The notes under the pieces were generated by a model, which had not been told where the DNA came from, did not search any database, and saw only the letters and a list, made by a program, of their open reading frames with translations. The translations under genes and the position numbers were made by a program. Source: an uncultured Desulfuromonadales bacterium (lineage in GTDB: Bacteria; Desulfobacterota; Desulfuromonadia; Desulfuromonadales; Geopsychrobacteraceae). Taken from it: a stretch of DNA of 6,470 nucleotides. Within the stretch, counting starts at the first letter, position 1. Each line of letters opens with the position of its first letter. Shown here in pieces: positions 1-4,174 of this stretch. The stretch is from contig CAMYNC010000181.1 in assembly GCA_947259685.1 (NCBI GenBank), forward strand, positions 1 through 6,470. Direction: 5' to 3'.

Positions 1-91
1 CTTGATTGGGGCAACCTCCACCAGAAAATTGACGCCTCTCTTTAAAGGGCTTGCGCAGGTATCAGGCGCAAACCACTTACATAATCATCAC

Positions 92-113
92 TCCCCCCCG
101 GGGGATTTTTTTT
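92..113 (+). terminator. Possible rho-independent terminator
   Basis: T-C7 is followed directly by G5-A and then eight Ts. A five-base-pair stem (T-A plus four C-G pairs) with a four-base loop can form at 92-105, with the T tract at 106-113. This is the classical order for intrinsic termination on the + strand. It would end transcripts entering from the left, outside the window. The stem is short and the homopolymers slip easily, so the call is moderate. Confidence 0.45.
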
Positions 114-129
114 CCACGTAAAGCGGGAC

Positions 130-209
130 GTTCGTGCAGAACGTGCATTAGTAAGTTCATTGTTACCACAAACTTCTCTCGGGTGTCACAATGCAATTTC
201 TGCACGAAC
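130..209. repeat. 20-bp inverted repeat with 40-base spacer
   Basis: The arms at 130-149 and 190-209 are reverse complements at 18 of 20 positions. The outer 12 bases, GTTCGTGCAGAA / TTCTGCACGAAC, match perfectly, and the inner TGCATT / AATGCA also matches. CGG/CCG pairing may extend the stem outward past a small bulge. The 40-base spacer contains a smaller hairpin (GTAA...TTAC at 151-166). No T tract follows, so it is not an obvious terminator. It could be a MITE-like remnant, a protein binding site or a structured RNA. Confidence 0.65.
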
Positions 210-218
210 CCGGTATTT

Positions 219-271
219 GAAATAAGTGCAACAGAGATTTAACCCCGATGAAATAAGGGCAACAAAGATTT
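219..271. repeat. 22-bp direct repeat, 31-bp period
   Basis: GAAATAAGTGCAACAGAGAT-TT (219-240) recurs as GAAATAAGGGCAACAAAGAT-TT (250-271). Twenty of 22 positions match and the two copies are separated by nine bases. The second copy can also fold, because ATGAAAT (248-254) pairs with ATTTCAT (268-274), flanked by CCC and GGG. The cause is probably a local duplication. I see no function. Confidence 0.65.
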
Positions 272-273
272 CA

Positions 274-309
274 TTGGGCAGGTTGGGCAGGTTGGGCAGG
301 TTGGGCAGG
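274..309. repeat. Tandem array, four copies of TTGGGCAGG
   Basis: Four perfect head-to-tail copies of the 9-bp unit TTGGGCAGG fill 274-309. The perfect identity suggests recent slippage expansion. The frame is open on both strands through the array, which is why spurious short ORFs appear here. A related dispersed motif follows it directly. Confidence 0.95.
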
Positions 310-331
310 CAGAGACGCGGAGAGCGCAGAG
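310..331 (+). repeat. Dispersed CAGAG-type repeat, copy 1
   Basis: CAGAGACGCGGAGAGCGCAG-AG directly abuts the 9-bp array. A diverged copy in the same orientation lies at 1275-1295, on the other side of the toxin-antitoxin pair, with about 16 of the first 20 positions matching. I know this purine-rich motif as a common intergenic repeat in Desulfobacterota-like genomes, but that is recollection and not something tested here. Confidence 0.55.
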
Positions 332-465
332 AAATATTAAGGGCAGACATTCCAAGGGACAGGGAGGGCGGCAAAGGAAAACGCAGCTTCTACCCCGCAA
401 GATTTGGTCTCTGGAGCTGAATTCAGCAGGACAGAAACAAACCGATCAGACGAGGGACCCGCCGT

Positions 466-489
466 AGCCCTTCGATAAGCTCAGAACTG
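466..489 (+). repeat. Dispersed CCCTTCGAyAAGCTCAG-type repeat
   Basis: AGCCCTTCGATAAGCTCAGA closely resembles a short intergenic motif (CCCTTCGACAAGCTCAGG) that I know from many environmental bacterial genomes, often as one arm of an inverted pair. Only one arm is present here, just upstream of the vapBC promoter. Its function is unknown. Confidence 0.45.
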
Positions 490-536
490 TGGCGCGGCAG
501 GCCAGTTCGGCAGAAATTCTTGGTTGAATATCATTT

Positions 537-568
537 CATACTTGACATGTTGTAAACATGAAAGTATG
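537..568. promoter_or_regulatory. Large palindromic operator over the vapBC promoter
   Basis: A 32-base imperfect palindrome: CATACTT-GA-CATGTT (537-551), spacer GTA, then AACATG-A-AAGTATG (555-568). The arms pair at 13 positions with one extra base on the left. It covers the -35 box, the spacer and the first half of the -10 box. A further half-site, AACATGTC (574-581), is the exact reverse complement of GACATGTT (544-551) and overlaps the vapB start codon. The ACATGT cores sit 30 bases apart, about three helical turns. This layout suits autoregulation by a ribbon-helix-helix antitoxin dimer pair, which is usual for vapBC. Binding is inferred. Confidence 0.6.
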
Positions 569-570
569 CT
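542..570 (+). promoter_or_regulatory. Sigma70-type promoter of vapBC
   Basis: A perfect TTGACA (-35, 542-547) is separated by exactly 17 bases from TATGCT (-10, 565-570). The predicted transcription start, six to eight bases past the -10 box, falls at 576-578, essentially on the ATG at 577. No Shine-Dalgarno sequence precedes that ATG or the alternative ATG at 586, so translation of a leaderless or near-leaderless mRNA is likely. The promoter lies inside the palindromic operator, which fits repression by the antitoxin-toxin complex. Confidence 0.7.
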
Positions 571-576
571 TAAAAC

Positions 577-807
577 ATGTCTAAAATGATTCAAATAAGA
601 AACGTTCCCGACTCTTTGCACAGAAAGCTGAAGGCAAGAGCAGCCATTGAAGGAATGACGCTCTCTGATTATCTATTGGCCGAAATGCGGCATAGTGCAG
701 AGCGGCCGTCATTGAGAGAGCTTCGGGAAAGGCTGACCAAGCGCAGACCGATTTCTACAGCAGTTCCACCTGCCGATGCAGTGCGACAAGAGCGGGAGTT
801 GCATTGA
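577..807 (+). CDS. vapB: Antitoxin of type II TA pair (FitA/VapB-like, ribbon-helix-helix)
   Basis: A 76-residue protein predicted to bind and neutralise the PIN toxin encoded directly downstream and to repress the shared promoter. Residues 4-38 fit a ribbon-helix-helix DNA-binding fold: a short strand MIQIRNVPD, then helix LHRKLKARAAIEG, a turn, and helix TLSDYLLAEMRH. The basic, Pro-rich C-terminal half (about residues 42-76) is the part that normally wraps the toxin active site. Met1 (577) is used because it lies at the predicted transcription start. Met4 (586) is an equally possible start and would give the usual MIQIRNVP beginning of the family. Neither has a ribosome binding site. The stop codon overlaps the toxin start by four bases, so translation is probably coupled. 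The family assignment is strong; autoregulation is inferred from the palindromes. Confidence 0.88.
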   Translation: MSKMIQIRNVPDSLHRKLKARAAIEGMTLSDYLLAEMRHSAERPSLRELRERLTKRRPISTAVPPADAVRQERELH

Positions 808-1196
808 TTGTATTAGACGCGTCAGTAGTACTTGAAGTCCTCCTCCGAAGCCAAGTCGGATTAGAGATCGAAAAGCGCATTTTTTCTCCTCGAGAGAGTC
901 TCTTCGCACCCCACCTTCTTGATCTGGAAGTGGCTCAAGTCGTTAGACGCTATTGTGCATTCGGTGAGATCGATTCAGAGCGCGGAAAAGAGGCCATCGA
1001 AGATCTTAAGGACCTTCCTATCAACCGATATCAACACGATATTTTCTTGAACCGGGTATGGGCGCTCCGGCACAATATGACCGCTTACGACGCTGTCTAT
1101 GTTGCTCTGGCTGAGACGCTTCCTGCTCCACTTCTCACTCGTGACGCACATTTGGCTTCAGCTCCCGGTCATGAAGCGTTGATTGAGCTAATCTAG
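804..1196 (+). CDS. vapC: PIN-domain ribonuclease toxin (VapC family)
   Basis: A 130-residue PIN-domain toxin, the usual length for VapC. Members are Mg2+-dependent endoribonucleases that cut tRNA or rRNA when freed from the antitoxin; the target here cannot be told from sequence. The four acidic metal-binding residues appear intact: Asp5 (IVLDAS), Glu42 (LLDLEVAQ), Asp96 (TAYDAVYVALAE) and Asp114 (LLTRDAHL). The toxin is therefore probably active and not a relic. The start is TTG at 804, inside the antitoxin stop (4-base overlap). It is supported by GGGAG about six bases upstream and by the family's typical opening hydrophobic strand ending in Asp5. The weak start codon should keep toxin below antitoxin. 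No clear terminator follows; a weak AATAC/GTATT hairpin lies near 1225-1239. Confidence 0.92.
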   Translation: MIVLDASVVLEVLLRSQVGLEIEKRIFSPRESLFAPHLLDLEVAQVVRRYCAFGEIDSERGKEAIEDLKDLPINRYQHDIFLNRVWALRHNMTAYDAVYVALAETLPAPLLTRDAHLASAPGHEALIELI

Positions 1197-1274
1197 CCCG
1201 GATTCTGAGCAAATAGATTCACAAATACTGTAACGTATTATTTATTGAAACCCTGTTATTATTTGATCTCACCA

Positions 1275-1295
1275 CAGAGCCACAGAGAGCACAGC
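1275..1295 (+). repeat. Dispersed CAGAG-type repeat, copy 2
   Basis: CAGAGCCACAGAGAGCACAG resembles the motif at 310-331 in the same orientation, so the toxin-antitoxin pair sits between two direct copies about 960 bases apart. Directly after it comes a perfect hairpin, GCGGC-AAA-GCCGC (1296-1308). Confidence 0.55.
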
Positions 1296-1322
1296 GCGGC
1301 AAAGCCGCAACCAAATGAGCCC

Positions 1323-1379
1323 TTAATTTGCGATTGGTTCGATGCTAAGATCGCTGAAGGTGCGGGTTTCTGTGCTCAT
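1323..1379 (-). pseudogene. Tiny ORF with good ribosome binding site; possible truncated gene start
   Basis: On the - strand GGGAG (1386-1390) lies six bases before an ATG (1377-1379). It opens an 18-codon frame, MSTETRTFSDLSIEPIAN, that stops at 1323. The ribosome binding site is better than those of the larger genes here. The peptide could be the start of a gene cut off by later rearrangement, since repeat DNA begins shortly after the stop. The FSDL-x-x-x-P pattern is faintly like the opening of DEAD-box RNA helicases, but that is too short to trust. It could also be a leader peptide or chance. I do not recognise a function. Confidence 0.25.
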
Positions 1380-1412
1380 CGTCGTCTCCCGATAGGCAAA
1401 AAAGTAAAGAAT

Positions 1413-1457
1413 CCAGGCCCAAAGGACCTGGCTTTGGTTTGCCCCCTGGAAGGGGGC
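1413..1457. other. Two adjacent hairpins with an alternative pairing
   Basis: GCCCCCT-GGA-AGGGGGC (1441-1457) is a perfect seven-pair stem. Next to it CCAGG-c-CC / GG-a-CCTGG (1413-1431) forms a stem with one mismatch. CCAAAG (1419-1424) can instead pair with CTTTGG (1432-1437), which would break the second hairpin. Read on the - strand these lie 34-78 bases before the small ORF at 1379, like a structured leader. No T tract follows either hairpin, so they are not simple terminators. I could not match them to a riboswitch class. Confidence 0.4.
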
Positions 1458-1490
1458 TCTCCATGATCCTGCTCTGCTCAACATACTTAT

Positions 1491-1637
1491 GGAGTGTTGG
1501 AGTAATGGAGTATTGGAAAAACGAAGACCCAACACCGATCTTCTGCAACTTTAAACAGAGAGCATCGAGGAATCTCTGATGTATAAAGTGCATGAGTGAT
1601 AGACCATCACTCCAGTACTCCAATACTCCATCACTCC
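1491..1637. repeat. Inverted pair of GGAGTnnT 8-bp arrays
   Basis: The left array on the + strand is GGAGTGTT, GGAGTAAT, GGAGTATT, GGA (1491-1517). The right array, read on the - strand, is GGAGTGAT, GGAGTATT, GGAGTACT, GGAGTGAT (1637 down to 1606). The arms pair over about 26 bases with three mismatches and enclose 88 bases of unrecognised sequence. The same unit occurs at 3442-3465 and 4173-4204. Confidence 0.85.
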
Positions 1638-1715
1638 TTGAAACTGTTACAGGCAGAGCCATTTAACTCTGATCTGGCCCCGATGACAAGGATTCGATGC
1701 TGGAATAAAATCATT

Positions 1716-3167
1716 TCACCTGGGCCGAACAATGCCCAATTTTTTCATTCTGGATTCAAGGGTTGTCGGTTTTAACCCCAGGAGGTTGGCCGCGCCCTTT
1801 TGGCCGCTGACGCGCCAGGAGGTTTTGTTCAGGACATCGATAATATGGTTTCGCTCCACCACTTCAAGCCTCAGGTTTTTGTGCAAATTGGTGGATAAAC
1901 CGGCAGGGGGATTCAGTTGCAGAACTCTACCTTGACTGATAATCATGGCATGCTCGATCACATTTTTGAGCTCTCGAATATTTCCGGGCCAAGGATACTG
2001 CTGCAGGGCATCGATACTTTTTTGAGAAATCTTTTCGATAGCCTTACCCATGGGTTTTTCAAATTCTTTGACAAAAGCCCAAACCAGCAAAGGGAAATCC
2101 TCAATGCGGTCCCGCAGAGGGGGAACGGTGATAGAAAACACATTCAAACGGTAATAAAGATCTTCACGAAACCGACCGTCTGCTGCGGCCCTGGCAATGT
2201 CCCGATTGGTGGAGGCGATGATCCGAACGTTGGCACTGATCGTCTGAGGATTTCCCAAGCGCTCGAACTGTCCTTCCTGAAGCACCCTCAGGAGTTTGGC
2301 CTGCAGTTCCAGCGGAATCTCACCGATTTCATCCAGGAAGATGGATGATCCATCGGCGATCTCAAAACGACCGATTTGACGCGTCATGGCGCCGGTATAG
2401 GCCCCCTTTTCGCGACCGAACAATTCGCTTTCAAGGAGCGTCGCCGGCAGGGCCGCGCAATTTAGCGTGACCATCTGACGATCTTTGCGAAGACTTAATT
2501 TATGAATTGCGCGTGCCATTAGTTCCTTGCCGGTGCCGGTCTCACCAAGTATCAGCACCGTGGAGTCGGTTTTGGCAACTTGCTCGGCCTCGCTTAACAT
2601 TTTCCTGACAAGCTCACAATTGCCGATGATTTCTGCATGCTTGTGTTTGACTTCAATCTCTTTGCGCAGATATATGTTTTCTTGTTCGATCTGATCTTTT
2701 AATTTCTTTATTTCAGCCGTGCGTTTTTCGACAAGGTTCTCCAGGTGCAGCTGCATGTTGCGCAGTTCCATGTGGGTTCGCACCCGGACCAGGACTTCCT
2801 CCTCCTCAAATGGCTTGGTGATAAAGTCCACCCCTCCAGCTTCAAAGCCTTGGACCCTGTCCTGCACTTCCTGCAGCGCGCTGATGAAGATGATCGGAAT
2901 GTCACGCGTCCGCTCATCCTGTTTCAGACGCTTGCAGACCTCGAAGCCATCCATCCCCGGCATCCTCACATCCAGCAGGATCAGAGACGGGGGCCGGGCC
3001 ATTGCCGAATCAATGGCCAGTTGCGGCCTTTCCCCCGTGCGGACCTGGTAACCTGCTTGACCAAGAAATTCAGCCAGCAGCTTCAGATTGTGAATTTCAT
3101 CATCAACAATGAGAATGTCGACGGGGATGTCGCCGGCGGCATTTATCGAATTTTGGTTGGTAGGCAT
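1716..3167 (-). CDS. Sigma54-dependent response regulator (REC - AAA+ - Fis HTH)
   Basis: A complete 483-residue NtrC-family activator. Its receiver domain (about 16-135) has the acidic pair Asp22-Asp23, phosphoacceptor Asp66 (LILLDVRMPGMDG), Ser96 and Lys118. A charged coiled-coil linker (about 138-175) follows. The AAA+ domain (about 180-415) has Walker A GETGTGKE (208-215), GAYTGA (255-260) in place of the usual GAFTGA sigma54-contacting loop, Walker B IFLDE (276-280), arginine-finger region GRFREDLYYRLNVF and sensor II PGNIREL (394-400). A Fis-type helix-turn-helix closes the protein (about 435-478). Phosphorylation should drive ATP-dependent opening of sigma54 promoters; no target is visible here. 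The likely partner is the hybrid kinase upstream on the same strand. The ATG at 3167 lacks a Shine-Dalgarno sequence and a heptamer array begins eight bases upstream, which is odd. Domain calls are firm; the partnership is inferred from position. Confidence 0.96.
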   Translation of the reverse strand: MPTNQNSINAAGDIPVDILIVDDEIHNLKLLAEFLGQAGYQVRTGERPQLAIDSAMARPPSLILLDVRMPGMDGFEVCKRLKQDERTRDIPIIFISALQEVQDRVQGFEAGGVDFITKPFEEEEVLVRVRTHMELRNMQLHLENLVEKRTAEIKKLKDQIEQENIYLRKEIEVKHKHAEIIGNCELVRKMLSEAEQVAKTDSTVLILGETGTGKELMARAIHKLSLRKDRQMVTLNCAALPATLLESELFGREKGAYTGAMTRQIGRFEIADGSSIFLDEIGEIPLELQAKLLRVLQEGQFERLGNPQTISANVRIIASTNRDIARAAADGRFREDLYYRLNVFSITVPPLRDRIEDFPLLVWAFVKEFEKPMGKAIEKISQKSIDALQQYPWPGNIRELKNVIEHAMIISQGRVLQLNPPAGLSTNLHKNLRLEVVERNHIIDVLNKTSWRVSGQKGAANLLGLKPTTLESRMKKLGIVRPR

Positions 3168-3460
3168 AGAATCAAAGGTTCAAAGTTAAAGGTTCAGGGT
3201 TCAGAGTTCTGGGTTTAGGGTTCAGAGTTCAAGGTTCAGGGTTCTGGGTTTAGGAAAAGGTGTCAGGTGTCGGGTTTCAGCCCGCCCTGGTGCGATATGA
3301 CGGATTCTTACTGTTCGCTGCAAGAGATCCCAATGTTGTAGTATCATCCAGGTTTATATAAGGTTAGGTCTGGGCCAGGGGTGTCAGAAACTGCTGTGCT
3401 GGAACCTCATTGACATGGAAATGCTGCCCTCTGGAGCGGAGAGAGTGTTGGAGTATTGGA
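3168..3460. other. Repeat-dominated leader region of the response regulator gene
   Basis: No gene is seen. Bases 3175-3279 are a heptamer array. Bases 3280-3441 look unique, and I found no consensus sigma54 (TGGC-N8-TTGC) or convincing sigma70 promoter reading towards the regulator. The GGAGTnnT array begins at 3442. The regulator may therefore be transcribed from the kinase promoter through the intervening genes, or from a promoter I cannot recognise. Confidence 0.5.
3175..3279. repeat. Degenerate heptamer tandem array, about 15 units
   Basis: Reading 3175 onward in steps of seven gives AAGGTTC, AAAGTTA, AAGGTTC, AGGGTTC, AGAGTTC, TGGGTTT, AGGGTTC, AGAGTTC, AAGGTTC, AGGGTTC and TGGGTTT (to 3251). 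Then come the diverged AGGAAAA, GGTGTCA, GGTGTCG and GGTTTCA with the phase unbroken. The consensus is AGGGTTC. The array ends eight bases from the response regulator start codon, so it fills that gene's 5' leader. Slippage there could alter leader length or structure. Confidence 0.85.
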
Positions 3461-3465
3461 TTAGT
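3442..3465 (+). repeat. GGAGTnnT array at the 3' end of the split gene
   Basis: AGAGTGTT, GGAGTATT, GGATTAGT: about three diverged 8-bp units of the family also found at 1491, 1606 and 4173. The last unit overlaps the stop codon of the split four-helix gene (3461-3463). It is inverted relative to the array at that gene's 5' end. Confidence 0.65.
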
Positions 3466-3727
3466 CTTTTCCATATACTGCATTGCTTTCCTTGACAACC
3501 AAATGGTCAATCCAGTCTCCTCGATCACGCTTCCGTTCTAAGCTCTCCACGAGTTTAAGAAGCCCATTTTCCAATTTATAGGCCTGGGAATCAAGTCTTT
3601 CAAATTGTTCCTCAGATATCTGTTTTGCTTTTCGATAGCTGTAAAGCCCCGATACTGATTCTCCCAACGAACCGAGAGAAATATTCAGAAAATTTAGGTA
3701 TTCCTTAATCGAGCGACGGCAGTATCC
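3461..3727 (-). pseudogene. C-terminal part of split four-helix-bundle (S23 / IVS-type) gene
   Basis: Eighty-eight codons, from the Gly at 3725-3727 to the TAA at 3461-3463, beginning GYCRRSIKEYLNFLNISLGS. This matches the second half of the four-helix-bundle family related to 23S rRNA intervening-sequence proteins, where the conserved segment reads N-IAEG-Y/F-x-R-x-S and continues with a helix like FLNIALGS. The remaining sequence is strongly helical (EEQFERLDSQAYKLENGLL). There is no start for a full protein: in frame, the codon before Gly is Lys and before that the stop of the GIY-YIG gene. A TTG at 3665-3667 could start a 68-residue fragment but has no role I can support. The missing first half lies at 3998-4174, beyond the inserted cassette. 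Family members have no well-defined activity. Confidence 0.8.
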
Positions 3728-3730
3728 CTT

Positions 3731-3985
3731 TTACCCTGTTAAATAAGATTTGAGCCTCCTCTTTAAAAACATCTTCCCGTGATATGTCTTCAAATACTTC
3801 TCTCTTTTTAATGCATCAGCCTGAGATAGACATGCTTCATAGTAAATCAGTTTCAACGGTCCCCTGTCTCTGGTTGATTCAACAACTCCTTTAGTGTGCC
3901 GCTCAAATCTTAGCTTGAGATCTTTTGTATAACCCACATAGAATTTCATGTCACCTAAACTCTGCAAAACATATGTATAAAACAT
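3731..3985 (-). CDS. Small GIY-YIG nuclease-family protein
   Basis: An 84-residue single-domain protein of the stand-alone GIY-YIG type (UPF0213/YhbQ-like size). The diagnostic elements are present: YVL (5-7, the GIY position), YVGYT (16-20, the YIG position), Arg26 in LKLRFERH, His30, and Glu62 in LKREKYLK, the metal-binding Glu. All catalytic positions look intact, so DNA-nicking or cleaving activity is plausible. ATG at 3983-3985 is preceded by GAGG and AGGA, a good ribosome binding site that partly lies in the left terminal repeat. The last codons (LKSYLTG, stop 3731-3733) lie in the right terminal repeat. The gene sits inside a split four-helix gene on the same strand and in the same frame. 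Homing-type GIY-YIG enzymes spread by cutting empty sites, and this one may do likewise; that is inference. It could also simply be cargo. Confidence 0.92.
   Translation of the reverse strand: MFYTYVLQSLGDMKFYVGYTKDLKLRFERHTKGVVESTRDRGPLKLIYYEACLSQADALKREKYLKTYHGKMFLKRRLKSYLTG
3734..3754 (+). repeat. Terminal inverted repeat of GIY-YIG cassette (3' end of gene)
   Basis: CCCTGTTAAATAAGATTTGA-G. Aligned with the reverse complement of 3992-4010 (CCCAGTTAAATAGCTTGAG), 11 of the first 12 positions and the final TTGAG match, with a two-base length difference between. It encodes the last residues of the nuclease, so part of the conservation could come from coding. Confidence 0.7.
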
Positions 3986-3991
3986 TCCTAC

Positions 3992-4010
3992 CTCAAGCTA
4001 TTTAACTGGG
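3992..4010 (+). repeat. Terminal inverted repeat of GIY-YIG cassette (5' end of gene)
   Basis: CTCAAGCTATTTAACTGGG is the partner of 3734-3754. It carries the TAG stop that ends the first half of the split gene (3998-4000) and, at its inner edge, the GAGG ribosome binding site of the nuclease gene. It is non-coding for the nuclease, so the match to the other end is not explained by shared protein sequence. Confidence 0.7.
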
Positions 4011-4174
4011 CAAGTATTGCGATGTACAGGATCAGCTGAAGCAATCTGTTGTGAAGCAACCCGCTTCAGCTCAAAAGGAAAGGACCGAAAGACGTCATAC
4101 GTCAAAGCGTAATAATTGATTGCATCGTTCCACACAATCAACTTCTGATATCCACGGTTCTTGTTTTTTCTCAT
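3998..4174 (-). pseudogene. N-terminal part of split four-helix-bundle (S23 / IVS-type) gene
   Basis: A 58-codon frame from the ATG at 4172-4174, beginning MRKNKNRGYQKLIVWNDAIN and continuing through a helical stretch with FPFELKRVASQQIASADPVHRN. This is the first half of the four-helix-bundle family: a K-L-x-V-W-x-x-A opening helix, an F-P-x-E-L-x-x-x-x-S-Q-I turn, and then the segment that should run on into IAEG. After Asn53 it reads TCPVK and stops at a TAG inside the inserted cassette. The other half is at 3461-3727; joined with the three missing residues they would give about 144 residues. The start lies 36 bases after the kinase stop and overlaps the last GGAGTnnT-type unit, so it was probably co-transcribed with the kinase. 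Recognition of both halves around one motif makes the split convincing. Confidence 0.8.

Larger units (their letters stand above)
1..536. other. Repeat-rich non-coding region upstream of vapBC
   Basis: I see no convincing gene here. The short open frames in this stretch run through repeats, have no ribosome binding site and resemble no family I know. The region holds a terminator-like hairpin (92-113), a long inverted repeat (130-209), a 31-bp-period direct duplication (219-271), a 9-bp tandem array (274-309) and two dispersed repeat motifs (310-331 and 466-489), each listed separately. Bases 332-465 show nothing further that I can recognise. Confidence 0.7.
1197..1715. other. Spacer between convergent vapC and the response regulator gene
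   Basis: I accept no normal-sized gene here. The longer open frames (for example - strand 1345-1662) run through the tandem repeats and match nothing I recognise. The spacer contains a second CAGAG-type repeat (1275-1295), a perfect GCGGC-AAA-GCCGC hairpin (1296-1308), a tiny ORF with a good ribosome binding site (1323-1379), two hairpins (1413-1457) and inverted 8-bp arrays (1491-1637). The spacer separates convergent transcription units, but I find no strong intrinsic terminator for either. Confidence 0.6.
3728..4015 (-). mobile_element. Minimal GIY-YIG cassette with terminal inverted repeats
   Basis: About 288 bp separate the last family residue of the first gene half (Asn, 4016-4018) from the first of the second half (Gly, 3725-3727), at the place where relatives carry Ile-Ala-Glu. 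The segment holds one intact gene, the GIY-YIG nuclease, and almost nothing else. Its ends are imperfect inverted repeats (3734-3754 and 3992-4010), with a further CTT on each outer side (CTTg-CCC and CTTtta-CCC). No transposase is present. The exact ends are uncertain by a few bases because the empty site is not available. I see no clear target duplication. The read as a mobile cassette is an inference from the split gene plus the terminal repeats. Confidence 0.7.

Noticed and set aside
130..209. Integron attC site
   Set aside because: The arms begin GTTCGTG and end CACGAAC, the reverse of the RYYYAAC...GTTRRRY order, and no integrase or cassette array is present.
274..309. CRISPR array
   Set aside because: The units are 9 bp with no unique spacers, and the 8-bp and 7-bp arrays likewise lack spacers.
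51..420. Short open frames on both strands upstream of vapBC
   Set aside because: They cross the homopolymer tract, the inverted repeat and the 9-bp array, overlap one another and show no family resemblance or ribosome binding site.
542..547. Sigma54 promoters as targets of the regulator
   Set aside because: I looked for TGGC-N8-TTGC before vapBC, the regulator and the split gene and found none. The vapBC promoter is clearly sigma70-type.
1323..1470. Cyclic-di-GMP or cobalamin riboswitch on the - strand
   Set aside because: GGGGGCAAACC and a GCCAGG/CCTGG stem are suggestive, but the GACGCAAAGCC core and the other conserved elements are absent.
1345..1662. 105-codon open frame on the - strand
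   Set aside because: It runs through the GGAGTnnT arrays and hairpins, its start has no good ribosome binding site, and the peptide (EYWSDG, FFQYSITPTL) is what the repeats spell in that frame.
3728..4015. Group I intron or intein carrying a GIY-YIG gene
   Set aside because: The 252-base coding frame leaves only about 36 bases, too little for an intron core, and stops on both sides exclude an intein with splicing blocks. A simple cassette insertion fits better.
3461..4174. Diversity-generating retroelement accessory (Avd) gene
   Set aside because: Avd is also a four-helix bundle of related fold, but no reverse transcriptase or template/variable repeat pair is in the window.
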